Source: Martinezella calliandrae (lineage in GTDB: Bacteria; Pseudomonadota; Alphaproteobacteria; Rhizobiales; Rhizobiaceae). Taken from it: a stretch of 64,000 nucleotides of DNA. The translations under genes and the position numbers were made by a program. Numbering within the stretch: position 1 is the first letter of the stretch; every line of letters begins with the position of its first letter. Below the pieces are notes generated by a model that saw only the letters and a list, made by a program, of their open reading frames with translations, was not told the origin of the DNA and made no database searches. Of the stretch, positions 39,788 through 48,247 are shown one piece after another. The stretch spans positions 124,001 to 188,000 of the forward strand of contig NZ_JARFYN010000007.1 in assembly GCF_030272695.1 (NCBI RefSeq), read 5' to 3'.

Positions 39788-39825
39788 CCTTAAGGCCTCC
39801 TTAACCGAGATAATGCTACCTTAAG
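39788..39825 (-). promoter_or_regulatory. Three CCTTAA repeats upstream of the hipB-like gene
   Basis: CCTTAA occurs at 39788-39793, 39799-39804 and 39819-39824, that is with 11- and 20-base spacing, close to whole helical turns. The first and third extend to CCTTAAGG and CCTTAAG. They cover the region between the ATG and the probable promoter, as expected for an autoregulatory operator. Confidence 0.5.
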
Positions 39826-39864
39826 ACTACATTTAACAGAAATGGTCTGCCATGGCCGCCTTCT

Positions 39865-40053
39865 TTAGCAAATTTGCAGAACCTTCAGCACTCTACCCAG
39901 GCCTTGCAGAAGAGTGAGGTATCCGTCGAGCATCCAGTCCACCCGGCAGGGGGTTTGCTGGCTTCCAGTCAAGCTACCCCATTGATCTTCCACATCTGCG
40001 GCGACGCCGAAGTTCGGGCAATGCGGGTTCTTGCAAAAGTGACGTTCACTCAC
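39865..40053 (-). CDS. Short zinc-ribbon protein or gene fragment
   Basis: A GTG start gives 62 residues. The N-terminus MSERHFCKNPHCPNFGVAAD has a Cys-x4-Cys zinc-knuckle style seen at the start of some transposases and small zinc-ribbon proteins; a second Cys pair is not clear in the rest. The remainder shows no family resemblance, so a truncated or frameshifted remnant is likely. It lies in the same AT-richer patch as the hipBA remnant. Confidence 0.35.
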   Translation of the reverse strand: MSERHFCKNPHCPNFGVAADVEDQWGSLTGSQQTPCRVDWMLDGYLTLLQGLGRVLKVLQIC

Positions 40054-40109
40054 TGGAAGGGGAGAGCCATCGAGGTCGCTTTGGGTCTTCCGAAAAAATC
40101 TCCGACGTA

Positions 40110-40148
40110 AGCAATACCCCCGAAACCGGCGTTACAAGGGGTATTGCT
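40110..40148. terminator. Inverted repeat near the islet end
   Basis: AGCAATACCCC (40110-40120) and GGGGTATTGCT (40138-40148) are perfect 11-base arms around a 17-base loop. On the minus strand a T-run follows about ten bases later. It could be a terminator for gapR or a boundary mark of the accessory patch. The remaining ~110 bases to the gapR stop hold nothing recognised. Confidence 0.5.
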
Positions 40149-40261
40149 GAAGATGGTCCAATGATTCCACATTTAAGTAAGTGGCTGGGAAGCGAACCGG
40201 CGGTTTTTCTATTTCAGGTGCCCGAAGCTTAGGCTTTGACGGGTTCAGCCTTCGACGAAGC

Positions 40262-40528
40262 TTACGCTTCCGGCGGTGCTTCGATCATGCCGAGGGCGTG
40301 GAGATAGGTGTCGAGAATGAGGTCTTCCTCCATCCGCTCCTGATCGTCCTTCTTACGCAACGCGATGACTTTTTTCAGGATCTTGGTATCGAAGCCCATG
40401 CCCTTGGCTTCGCCGTAGACATCCTTGATGTCGTCGGCAATAGTCTTCTTCTCTTCTTCCAGCCGTTCGATGCGCTCGACAAAAGCGCGAAGCTGATCGC
40501 GGGCGACGCCATGAGCATCTGACATCAT
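40262..40528 (-). CDS. gapR: GapR (DUF2312) nucleoid-associated protein
   Basis: This is an 88-residue, largely alpha-helical coiled-coil protein. Alphaproteobacterial GapR binds overtwisted AT-rich DNA ahead of replication and transcription and stimulates topoisomerases. The family core [40 protein letters not shown] and VIALRKKD is fully present. AGGAG precedes the tandem ATGATG start. DUF1244 and N-formylglutamate amidohydrolase genes lie upstream on the same strand. Confidence 0.96.
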   Translation of the reverse strand: MMSDAHGVARDQLRAFVERIERLEEEKKTIADDIKDVYGEAKGMGFDTKILKKVIALRKKDDQERMEEDLILDTYLHALGMIEAPPEA

Positions 40529-40619
40529 TGTCTCCTGATTGCGTGGGATTTTGAATTCGATGGGCCGTTGACCTGCCGCGAAAGGAGCGCAAGGTCAAGC
40601 CATCTCGATGGAAGTGGCC

Positions 40620-40925
40620 CTATTCTTTCGGCTTGTTCAGCTCAAAAGCGGCTTTTTGCACAGCGGAAGCTTCCGTTTGATGCAGATTTTTCCAGTCCTC
40701 ATAGGGCATGCCGTAGACCATTTCGCGCGATTCGTCCTTGGTTATCGGCAGCCCGGCTTCTTCGGCGGCCTCGCGATACCAGTTGGACAGACAGTTGCGG
40801 CAGAAACCGGCGAGGTTCATCAAGTCGATGTTCTGCACGTCGCTGCGTTCGCGCAGATGGGCAACAAGGCGCCGGAAGGCGGCCGCTTCCAGTTCGGTCT
40901 GCTGTTTTTTAGTGAGTTCGGTCAT
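40620..40925 (-). CDS. DUF1244 family protein
   Basis: This 101-residue protein is of the alphaproteobacterial DUF1244 family. Conserved features include AAAFRRLVAHLRERSDVQNI, the cysteine pair in LAGFCRNCLSNWYREAAEEA, and ESREMVYGMPYEDWK. The function is unknown; the CxxC could bind metal. The ATG at 40925 follows GAGGAAA. Gaps to the flanking same-strand genes are 61 and 91 bases. Confidence 0.9.
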   Translation of the reverse strand: MTELTKKQQTELEAAAFRRLVAHLRERSDVQNIDLMNLAGFCRNCLSNWYREAAEEAGLPITKDESREMVYGMPYEDWKNLHQTEASAVQKAAFELNKPKE

Positions 40926-40986
40926 CTCTTTTTCCTCAAGCCGCTTAGCCGCCAGGATCTTGTCCAAACCGCGTCACGCCTTAGCG

Positions 40987-41784
40987 TCACGCCTCGTCAT
41001 AGGGTCCGGTGCGCGACGGGTAGTACTTGTATTCATGCAGCGCCGGATCGTCGTTCATCGCTGAAAAGATCGGTGCCAGCCGATCGGCCCATTCGCTGAT
41101 GCCCGCCTCATCGCCGATCAAATCCTGGCGGACTTCCAGCAGCGCATGCGCGATGCCTTTGACCATGCAATGGCGATACATGGTGTCGTTCCTCAGCGCC
41201 CCGTCATAGGGCTCATTGTCGCCTATAACGAAATTGGTGTCGGCGCGGAGCTTTGCAAGAAGCGGCAGGACGGCGCGCTCGTCGCTGTCCCAGAGCACGC
41301 TCGCGTGCCAGGGGCGCGGGACACCCTTCCAGGCCGGTGTGAAGGAATGCAGCGACAGCACCAGCGGCGCCGTCTTTGTGGCCTCCGCGACCGACGCAAT
41401 CGTCTCATCCACGGCGCGGTGATAGGGCCGGTGGAAAGCTTCGATGCGATAATTCCACTCTTCCTCGGTGATCGGATGATTGCCCGGGATAATCGCCCCG
41501 TCGGAAATCTTCATGATCAGCGTGGGGTCGTCTTCGCCGCGGTTCGGATCGATCAGCAGACGCGAAAAGCCGCCGAGCACGGCGGGCACGCCGAGCCGCG
41601 CCGAAAGCTTGCGGCAAAGACCTTCGATGCCAATGTCATAGGCGATATGCCGCGAAAAGGCGGTTTCCGGCAGGCCAAGCCGTTGATAGCGTTCGGGGAG
41701 GTGCCGCATCGCGTGATCGCCGAGGATGACCATGCCTTTGTCACGATTGCCGGATATGATTTCGTAAGATTTGAAGTCATTCAT
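40987..41784 (-). CDS. N-formylglutamate amidohydrolase
   Basis: This 265-residue hydrolase family member releases formate from N-formylglutamate, the last step of one histidine-degradation route, or acts on related N-acyl amino acids. FEIIxG-like opening (KSYEIISGNRDKGMVILGDH), the metal histidine in ILGDHAMRHLPERY, LSLHSFTPAWKGVPRPWH and DNEPYDGAL are visible. Starts at 41805 or 41829 are in frame but none has a strong ribosome site; 41784 is chosen by family alignment. No other hut genes are nearby. Confidence 0.88.
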   Translation of the reverse strand: MNDFKSYEIISGNRDKGMVILGDHAMRHLPERYQRLGLPETAFSRHIAYDIGIEGLCRKLSARLGVPAVLGGFSRLLIDPNRGEDDPTLIMKISDGAIIPGNHPITEEEWNYRIEAFHRPYHRAVDETIASVAEATKTAPLVLSLHSFTPAWKGVPRPWHASVLWDSDERAVLPLLAKLRADTNFVIGDNEPYDGALRNDTMYRHCMVKGIAHALLEVRQDLIGDEAGISEWADRLAPIFSAMNDDPALHEYKYYPSRTGPYDEA

Positions 41785-41932
41785 GTGGATTGTCGAATAT
41801 CGCATTTTCAGCCCGTTGTTTGATTGCATGCGCGGGCAGAAGGTGCAAGGCTCGGCCTATTGAATGGGCAAGGAACGGACCGCTTGGTACCGTCACCATC
41901 CCGTGAAGGAAATATAATCGATTAGAGTTGCG

Positions 41933-42478
41933 TTGACATTCCATGGATGGCAGCGCAAGAAGACACAACAACGAATAACCGGGAGCCCATTGGAAGCCGT
42001 GTTCAGCCAAGTCGCGCCAAGTTTCGTTACGCGGTCGGGGCCGCTTGCCCGATTCGCATTTTTCATCCTTGCCGCCGCCGCGCCGTTTTTCCTCATGCCA
42101 AATGCAGCTCATGCCGATTTCCGCGTCTGCAACGGTACGCAGAATCTTGTGGGGGTGGCGATCGGTTATCGTGCGAAGGAAGGCTGGGTGACCGAGGGAT
42201 GGTGGCAAGTTCCGGCCACGACCTGCGCTACTTTGATCGAAGGGCCGCTCCAATCCCGCTATTATTACCTCTACGCAGAAGACGCAGCTCGCGGCGGCCG
42301 CTGGACTGGCGATGTCGAAATGTGCGTAGCGGAAAATGAATTCAAGATCCCGGGCGTCAAGGATTGCTACGCGCGCGGTTACCAGAAAATGGGATTCAAG
42401 GAATACGACACAGGGCGTCAGGCGAGTTGGATGGTTCAGCTCTCCGATACCCCGGGCAGCCAAGAGAGCCAGAATTGA
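41933..42478 (+). CDS. DUF1036 exported protein
   Basis: This 181-residue protein has an internal signal or membrane helix (FAFFILAAAAPFFLMPNAAHA) about 40 residues in; a later start is possible. The mature DUF1036 domain begins DFRVCNGTQNLVGVAIGYRA and includes GWWQVPATTCATLIEGPLQS and YYYLYAEDAARGGRW. The function is unknown. Its TGA overlaps the pyk ATG (TGATG), so the two are translationally coupled, an unusual partner for a glycolytic enzyme. Confidence 0.88.
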   Translation: MTFHGWQRKKTQQRITGSPLEAVFSQVAPSFVTRSGPLARFAFFILAAAAPFFLMPNAAHADFRVCNGTQNLVGVAIGYRAKEGWVTEGWWQVPATTCATLIEGPLQSRYYYLYAEDAARGGRWTGDVEMCVAENEFKIPGVKDCYARGYQKMGFKEYDTGRQASWMVQLSDTPGSQESQN

Positions 42479-43917
42479 TGAAACGCAACCGAAAAGTCAA
42501 AATCCTAGCGACGCTCGGCCCAGCTTCCTCCGAAGAGGAGATGATCCAGAAGCTGCATGAGGCCGGTGCCGATCTGTTCCGCATCAACATGAGCCATGCC
42601 AGCCATGATCTGATGCGCACGCTGATCCAGCGTATCCGTTCCGTCGAAGCCCGCTGTGGTCGTCCGATCGGTATTCTCGCCGACTTGCAGGGTCCCAAGC
42701 TGCGCGTTGGCAAGTTTGCCGAAGGCAAGGTCGATCTCAAGCCAGGCCAGACCTTCACGCTCGACAACAACGACGCGCCCGGCGACAACACGCGCGTATT
42801 CCTGCCGCATCCGGAAATCCTGGAATCGGTTCAGCCCGGTCATCGGCTGCTGATCGACGACGGCAAGCTCGCGCTCCGCGCGGAAAAGTGCGACGGCAAG
42901 AGCATTGTCGCGACCGTCATTTCCGGCACGAAGATTTCCGACCGCAAGGGTGTCAGCCTGCCGGATACGCTGCTCGGTGTCGGCGCGCTGACTGAAAAGG
43001 ACCGCGTTGATCTCGACGCGGTGCTCGCCACCAATGAAGTCGACTGGGTGGCGCTCTCCTTCATCCAGCGCCCGGAGGATCTGTCCGAAGTCCGCAAGAT
43101 CTCGCGCGGCCGCGTCGGATTGATGTCGAAGATCGAGAAGCCGCAGGCCGTTGAGCGCATCGAGGAAATCATCGAGCTTTCCGATGCACTGATGGTCGCC
43201 CGCGGCGATCTTGGCGTCGAAATGCCGCTGGAAGCCGTTCCCGGCATTCAGAAGCAACTCATCCGCGCCTGCCGCCGTTCCGGCAAGCCGGTAGTCGTCG
43301 CCACGCAGATGCTGGAATCGATGATCTCCGCGCCGGTTCCGACCCGCGCCGAAGTTTCCGACGTCGCGACCGCCGTGTTCGAAGGTGCCGACGCCGTCAT
43401 GTTGTCGGCCGAATCCGCCTCAGGTGACTATCCGGTGGAGGCAGTAGCAATGATGGCCTCGATCGCCAGCACGATCGAGCGCGAACCCCATTATCCGGGC
43501 ATCATTTATGCCCAGCGCGCCCAGCCGGAAGCAACCGGCGCCGACGCGATCTCTCTGGCTGCCCGCCAGATCGCGGAGACGCTGAAGCTTGCCGCCATCG
43601 TCTGCTACACCTCATCGGGCACCACCGGCCTGCGCGCCTCGCGCGAGCGCCCGCAGGTTCCGGTGCTGGCGCTGTCGCCGATCATCCAGACGGCTCGTCG
43701 CCTGTCGGTTGTTTGGGGCATGCATTGCGTCGTTACCCATGACGCCACCGACCTCGACGATATGGTCAACAATGCCTGCCGCATCGTCGCGGAGGAAGGC
43801 TTCGGCAAGCCGGGCGACCGCATCATCATCTCGGCCGGTGTGCCGCTTGGCACCCCTGGTGCCACCAACATGCTGCGTATCGCTTACATCGGCTCCGACG
43901 GCCAATCGGGCGTTTAA
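42478..43917 (+). CDS. pyk: Pyruvate kinase
   Basis: This 479-residue cytosolic enzyme makes ATP and pyruvate from phosphoenolpyruvate. It has the start KRNRKVKILATLGPASSEEE, INMSHASHDLM, the substrate motif MVARGDLGVEMPLEAVPGIQ with the preceding catalytic lysine in SKIEKPQAVE, and ATQMLESMI. The C-terminal regulatory domain closes with GTPGATNMLRIAYIG. ATG overlaps the DUF1036 stop. A hairpin terminator follows at 43944. Confidence 0.98.
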   Translation: MKRNRKVKILATLGPASSEEEMIQKLHEAGADLFRINMSHASHDLMRTLIQRIRSVEARCGRPIGILADLQGPKLRVGKFAEGKVDLKPGQTFTLDNNDAPGDNTRVFLPHPEILESVQPGHRLLIDDGKLALRAEKCDGKSIVATVISGTKISDRKGVSLPDTLLGVGALTEKDRVDLDAVLATNEVDWVALSFIQRPEDLSEVRKISRGRVGLMSKIEKPQAVERIEEIIELSDALMVARGDLGVEMPLEAVPGIQKQLIRACRRSGKPVVVATQMLESMISAPVPTRAEVSDVATAVFEGADAVMLSAESASGDYPVEAVAMMASIASTIEREPHYPGIIYAQRAQPEATGADAISLAARQIAETLKLAAIVCYTSSGTTGLRASRERPQVPVLALSPIIQTARRLSVVWGMHCVVTHDATDLDDMVNNACRIVAEEGFGKPGDRIIISAGVPLGTPGATNMLRIAYIGSDGQSGV

Positions 43918-44262
43918 CGGCCGGGAACCTCGTCAGTATCCAAGCCCGCTGCCTGAAACAGGCGGCGGGCATTTGCGCTATCAGGTAGCAACCGTTCACC
44001 GCATCAGCCCCGCCGTGAAGAGACAGCCCCGCGACCGTGATGAGCGTGGCGGCGAAAAAGACTGCCCAAACCCGCCTTTATCTGAGATAATCGCCCCTGG
44101 GGAACGTTGCCTCTGCGGCCCATTTGGGGGGCGAGGACAGTCTCGAATCGATATCCCATTGAAGCATTTGATCCTGCCCCTCCGCAGCGAGGGGGCTGTT
44201 GTCGGCATGCATCCAGTGAACTTTCTTCATTGTTTAGCAAACGCGAGCCAGGAGCCCTTCAC
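43918..44262 (+). other. 345-base gap after pyk, with terminator and GC-rich inverted repeats
   Basis: The pyk terminator lies at 43944-43974 (GCCCGC/GCGGGC then ATTTG). Further on, TCGCCCC and GGGGGCGA form a possible long-range stem (about 44090-44137) and CCCCTC-CGCAGC-GAGGGG a small hairpin near 44177-44194. No coding frame or known RNA is recognised; this leader may matter for the SBP56 gene. Confidence 0.5.
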
Positions 44263-45657
44263 ATGGAAACGTGGAAACCCGATCCAAGCTTTTATCCGTC
44301 GCCGCGAATGGCCATGAAGGCCGCGCCGGAGACGCTCGCCTATGTCGCAGCCTTCGATCCGACGCGAGCGGTTCCAGACGAGCTCGCGGTCATCGATGTC
44401 GATCCCAAATCGACCTCTTACGGTCAGATCGTTACGTCCGTTGCGATGCCCAATGTCGGGGACGAGCTGCATCATTTCGGCTGGAACGCCTGCTCATCCT
44501 GCCTTTGCCCGAATGCGCCGCATCCGCATGCGGAGCGCCGCTATCTGGTCGTGCCGGGATTGAAATCCTCGCGCATCCATATCATCGACACCAAGCCTGA
44601 TGGCCGGAAGCCAACGATCGTCAAGGTCATCGAGCCCGGTGAAGTCGCCGAGCGAGCGGGATACACGAGGCCCCATACCATTCACTGTGGGCCAGAAGGG
44701 ATCTATATCGCCGCACTTGGCAATGCCGAGGGGAAAGCGCCGGGCGGCGTGTTCCTCATGGATCACCAGACATTCGAGGTGCGCGGCCAATGGGAAATGG
44801 ATCGCGGACCGCAAGAGCTTTCCTATGACGTCTGGTGGCACCTTGGTCACGACACACTCGTCACCAGCGAATGGGGCACGCCGGATACCTTCGAAAACGG
44901 CCTGATCCCGGAGGTCCTGCTCGGCTCGAAATACGGCCACCGTCTGCATTTTTGGGATCTGCACAAACGCAAGCATTTGCAGATGATCGATCTCGGTGAG
45001 AAGTATCAGCTCGTGTTCGAACTCAGACCCGCGCACAACCCGACCAAGGCCTATGGTTTCGTCAACTGCGTTCTCAGCCTCGAGGACCTGTCCTCGTCAA
45101 TCTGGGTCTGGCATCGCGACGGTGAGAAATGGGTGGTGACGAAGGTGATCGACATTCCGGCGGAGCCGGCTGATCCGGAGCTGTTGCCGCCGATACTCAA
45201 GGGTTTCAGCGCCGTGCCGCCGCTCGTCACCGATATCGACCTGTCGATGGATGACAGATTTCTCTACATCGCCTGTTGGGGAACCGGAGACTTGCATCAA
45301 TATGATGTGTCCGATCCGTTCAAGCCGAAGCTGACAGGCAAGGTGCGGATCGGAGGCATCGTTTCACGCGCCTCGCATCCGGGAGCGAAGAACGGCGCGC
45401 TGAATGGCGGCCCGCAGATGGTCGAGATCAGCCGCGACGGCCGCCGCGTCTATTTCACCAACTCGCTTTATGGCGCGATCGACGAGCAGTTCTATCCTGA
45501 TGGCGTTTCCGGCTGGATGGTGAAGCTTGACGCGGGTGCTGACGGCGGCATTGCCTTCGACGAGAAATTCTTCGTCGAGTGGCCAAAGTCGCATCGTCCG
45601 CACCAGGTCCGCTTGCAGGGCGGAGATTGCTCGTCGGATTCCTATTGTTATCCGTGA
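44263..45657 (+). CDS. Selenium-binding protein SBP56 family, methanethiol oxidase-like
   Basis: This 464-residue beta-propeller protein is of the SBP56/MTO family. Characterised bacterial members are periplasmic copper-dependent methanethiol oxidases producing formaldehyde, H2S and H2O2. Family motifs: ELHHFGWNACSSCLC (69-82, with the CxxC region and adjacent histidines), HPHAERRYLVVPGLKSSRIH, RPHTIHCGPEG, and the end HRPHQVRLQGGDCSSDSYCY. No signal peptide is visible, unlike the exported enzyme. AGGAG precedes ATG 44263. The membrane-protein gene follows 26 bases after the stop. Confidence 0.93.
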   Translation: METWKPDPSFYPSPRMAMKAAPETLAYVAAFDPTRAVPDELAVIDVDPKSTSYGQIVTSVAMPNVGDELHHFGWNACSSCLCPNAPHPHAERRYLVVPGLKSSRIHIIDTKPDGRKPTIVKVIEPGEVAERAGYTRPHTIHCGPEGIYIAALGNAEGKAPGGVFLMDHQTFEVRGQWEMDRGPQELSYDVWWHLGHDTLVTSEWGTPDTFENGLIPEVLLGSKYGHRLHFWDLHKRKHLQMIDLGEKYQLVFELRPAHNPTKAYGFVNCVLSLEDLSSSIWVWHRDGEKWVVTKVIDIPAEPADPELLPPILKGFSAVPPLVTDIDLSMDDRFLYIACWGTGDLHQYDVSDPFKPKLTGKVRIGGIVSRASHPGAKNGALNGGPQMVEISRDGRRVYFTNSLYGAIDEQFYPDGVSGWMVKLDAGADGGIAFDEKFFVEWPKSHRPHQVRLQGGDCSSDSYCYP

Positions 45658-45683
45658 GCGAAGGTCTGCCGAATGAGGCGCCA

Positions 45684-46313
45684 ATGAACGAACTCTGGCC
45701 TTGGATACTGCTGGCGGGACTGGGAGCCTTTCATGGTCTCAACCCGGCGATGGGGTGGCTGTTCGCCGTGGCGCTTGGCGTTCATCGGCAGAGTTCTGCT
45801 GCGGTCATTCAGGCAGTGCCGGCCATCGCACTTGGACACGCTGCATCCATCGCGCTGGTGGCGGGAGCCGTAGTCGCGATCGGTCTTTTCGTGGATCAGG
45901 GTGCCGTGCGCACGGCCACGGGAGCGGGCCTCGTCGCTTGGGCTTTCTGGCATTATTTCTTCGGACATCGGCATCGCGTTTGCATTGGCATGCGTACCGG
46001 GCTTGCCGGCCTCGTGCTCTGGTCGTTCTTGATGGCGACAGCCCATGGTGCCGGGCTCATGCTCCTGCCAGCTTTGATGCCGCTCTGCCTTGCAGGGTCG
46101 CCATTGCACGACATCGGCGGAGATACGACGGCGGCCATCACGATCGAAGCGGTCGGCGTTCACACCCTTGCAATGTTGGCGGTCACTAGTCTCATTGCGC
46201 TGGCGGTCTATCGCTGGGTCGGTCTCGAGATATTGCGGAGCGCCTGGATCAATATGGATCTCGTATGGACGCTGGTGCTGCTTGGTACGGGTACTATACT
46301 ATTGATTGTCTAG
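45684..46313 (+). CDS. Polytopic membrane protein paired with SBP56
   Basis: This 209-residue protein has about six transmembrane helices. Histidine-containing intramembrane motifs AFHGLNPAMGW (15-25), ALGHAAS and ATAHGAGLM recall HxxxP/HG motifs of metal-transport families such as NicO/HupE, but no family can be named with confidence. Being 26 bases downstream of SBP56, it is co-transcribed with it. Copper or other metal supply to the SBP56 protein is a reasonable hypothesis. Confidence 0.75.
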   Translation: MNELWPWILLAGLGAFHGLNPAMGWLFAVALGVHRQSSAAVIQAVPAIALGHAASIALVAGAVVAIGLFVDQGAVRTATGAGLVAWAFWHYFFGHRHRVCIGMRTGLAGLVLWSFLMATAHGAGLMLLPALMPLCLAGSPLHDIGGDTTAAITIEAVGVHTLAMLAVTSLIALAVYRWVGLEILRSAWINMDLVWTLVLLGTGTILLIV

Positions 46314-46453
46314 CGAAGGCGAAAAGATGCGCTGACATCAGGGAGTAATCTGCCCAGGTGTTCTTCGGCATAATCTCGCCCGAAAGCCGGCTCACCCATT
46401 TTTGGACGATGCTCTACGCTTCAATGAAATCATTCACGAATGGAGAATTTCCA

Positions 46454-47338
46454 ATGAAGATCGGATTTATCGGATTGGGCCAGATGGGCAGCGCCATGGC
46501 GGCGAACCTGTTGAAGGCCGGGCACGATGTCACGGTTTACAATCGCTCGCGCGACAAGGCGGAAGCGCTCGTCGGCGGGGGCGCTAAGATCGCCGCAACG
46601 GTCGCAGAAGCCTGCCGCGGCGAAGCGGTATTCACCATGCTTGCCAATGACGATGCGCTGTCGGCTCTCGTTCATGGTGAAGGCGGTGTGCTGGCGAGTC
46701 TCCGTAAAGGCGCGATTCATATTTCATCGAGCACGATCAGTGTCGCCCTCTCGGAACGACTGACGAAAGAGCATGCGGCGGCCGGTCAGCGTTTCGTCGC
46801 AGCCCCGGTCTTCGGCCGTCCGGAAGCGGCTGCTGCGGCCAAGCTCTTTGTCGCCGCTGCGGGCGAGCCTGGCGCCATCGAAGCCGCGACGCCGCTGTTC
46901 GAAGCGATCGGACAGCGCACTTTCGTTCTCGGTGACGAACCGAAGGCCGCCAATCTCGTCAAGCTCAGCGGTAATTTCCTGATCGCCTCGGTGATTGAGT
47001 CGCTCGGCGAAGCCATGGCATTAGTGGAAAAAGGTGGTGTCGACCGGCATCAATATCTCGACCTTTTGACATCGACGCTGTTCAACGCACCGGTCTACAA
47101 GACCTATGGCGGCCTGATCGCCGACCGCAAATTCGAGCCGGCCGGCTTTGCCGCGCCGCTTGGTCAAAAGGATATCCGCCTTGCACTTGCCGCCGGGGAG
47201 GCGCTGAACGTGCCGCTGCCGCTTGCAAGCCTGCTGCGCGACCGCTTCTTGACCTTGCTGGCTCACGGCGGCGAAGATCTTGACTGGTCGGCAGTCGGAG
47301 CGCTCGCGGCAAAGGATGCCGGTCTGGATCGCGAATAG
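46454..47338 (+). CDS. NAD(P)-dependent beta-hydroxyacid dehydrogenase family oxidoreductase
   Basis: This 294-residue protein has a Rossmann N-terminus (MKIGFIGLGQMGSAMAANLL, glycine motif 7-12), the segment VAAPVFGRPEAAAAAKLFVA and the catalytic lysine K170 in NLVKLSGNF. The relatives are 3-hydroxyisobutyrate dehydrogenase and glyoxylate/succinic-semialdehyde reductases. The substrate-specifying DXXXSGG motif is replaced by GRPEAAAAAK, as in GLYR-like and imine-reductase-like branches. A 32-codon upstream extension is rejected. Confidence 0.9.
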   Translation: MKIGFIGLGQMGSAMAANLLKAGHDVTVYNRSRDKAEALVGGGAKIAATVAEACRGEAVFTMLANDDALSALVHGEGGVLASLRKGAIHISSSTISVALSERLTKEHAAAGQRFVAAPVFGRPEAAAAAKLFVAAAGEPGAIEAATPLFEAIGQRTFVLGDEPKAANLVKLSGNFLIASVIESLGEAMALVEKGGVDRHQYLDLLTSTLFNAPVYKTYGGLIADRKFEPAGFAAPLGQKDIRLALAAGEALNVPLPLASLLRDRFLTLLAHGGEDLDWSAVGALAAKDAGLDRE

Positions 47339-47491
47339 CATCGGGTTTCGGCTGATTGCCCAAGCAAAATGCCATGCGGGCTTTCGGTTCGCGTGGCCCT
47401 TGCGCCGGCAATCGATCTAAGGCTTAGTCTGTGGCGGAAATCATGGGTTGGCGCTCAGCATGCCCGGACATTTGTTGCCCCGGAGGATTGA

Positions 47492-48118
47492 ATGATCGAT
47501 TTTCACACGCTGATCACCTATGTGGCGGTGGTTCTCGGGCTGTTTCTCATCCCCGGTCCTGCCGTATTGATGGTTCTCAGCCGGGCAACGACGGGCGGCC
47601 GCGGCGTCGGCATTGCGACCGGACTTGGCATTGCGACGGGGGATCTGGTTCACGGGGCCATGGCGACCTTCGGTCTGTCGGCCATCTTGATGACCTCGGC
47701 TCTTGCATTTGAAATCGTCAAATATGCGGGTGTCGCATATCTCGTTTATCTCGGCATCCGCGCCTTCTTCGAAACGAGCGGCTCGCTGTCCATCCCACGC
47801 AACGGCGTCATAACGGCCTCGCGCGCTTTCCGACAGGCGATCCTGACGGAAATGCTCAATCCGAAGACCGCGCTCTTTTTTCTCGCCTTTCTCCCACAGT
47901 TCGTTCGTCCGGAGAATGGTTCAGCGATCGCGCAGCTTGCGGTTCTCGGCCTGGTATTCGCGGGCATGAGTGCGGCCTATACCAGCCTGATCGCGCTGGG
48001 CGGCACGGCTTTCGCGCGACTGATCGGCCGCCACGGCACTGTCGGGCGCTGGCAAGGCAAGGTTGTCGGGGTGATTTATATCGGACTTGGCGCGCGCCTG
48101 GCGCTGCAACAGCGTTAA
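47492..48118 (+). CDS. LysE-family amino-acid exporter
   Basis: This 208-residue inner-membrane protein has about six helices and the RhtB/LysE signature (FLIPGPAVLMVLSRATTGGR). The central TEMLNPKTALFFLAFLPQFV is typical. It exports amino acids or derivatives; the substrate is unknown. A second LysE-family gene follows 129 bases downstream. GGAGG precedes the ATG. Confidence 0.92.
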   Translation: MIDFHTLITYVAVVLGLFLIPGPAVLMVLSRATTGGRGVGIATGLGIATGDLVHGAMATFGLSAILMTSALAFEIVKYAGVAYLVYLGIRAFFETSGSLSIPRNGVITASRAFRQAILTEMLNPKTALFFLAFLPQFVRPENGSAIAQLAVLGLVFAGMSAAYTSLIALGGTAFARLIGRHGTVGRWQGKVVGVIYIGLGARLALQQR

Positions 48119-48247
48119 GCTCCGAGCTCACTCGATTGATCCGATGCCGGGAATGCCGACGGCACGGGCTTTCCTCAGGGGCATCCGATCCGCTTGCCAA
48201 CCAGCGCGGTCCGTGCAAGTTTTCGATCGCTACTCGAGGAGGGGATC

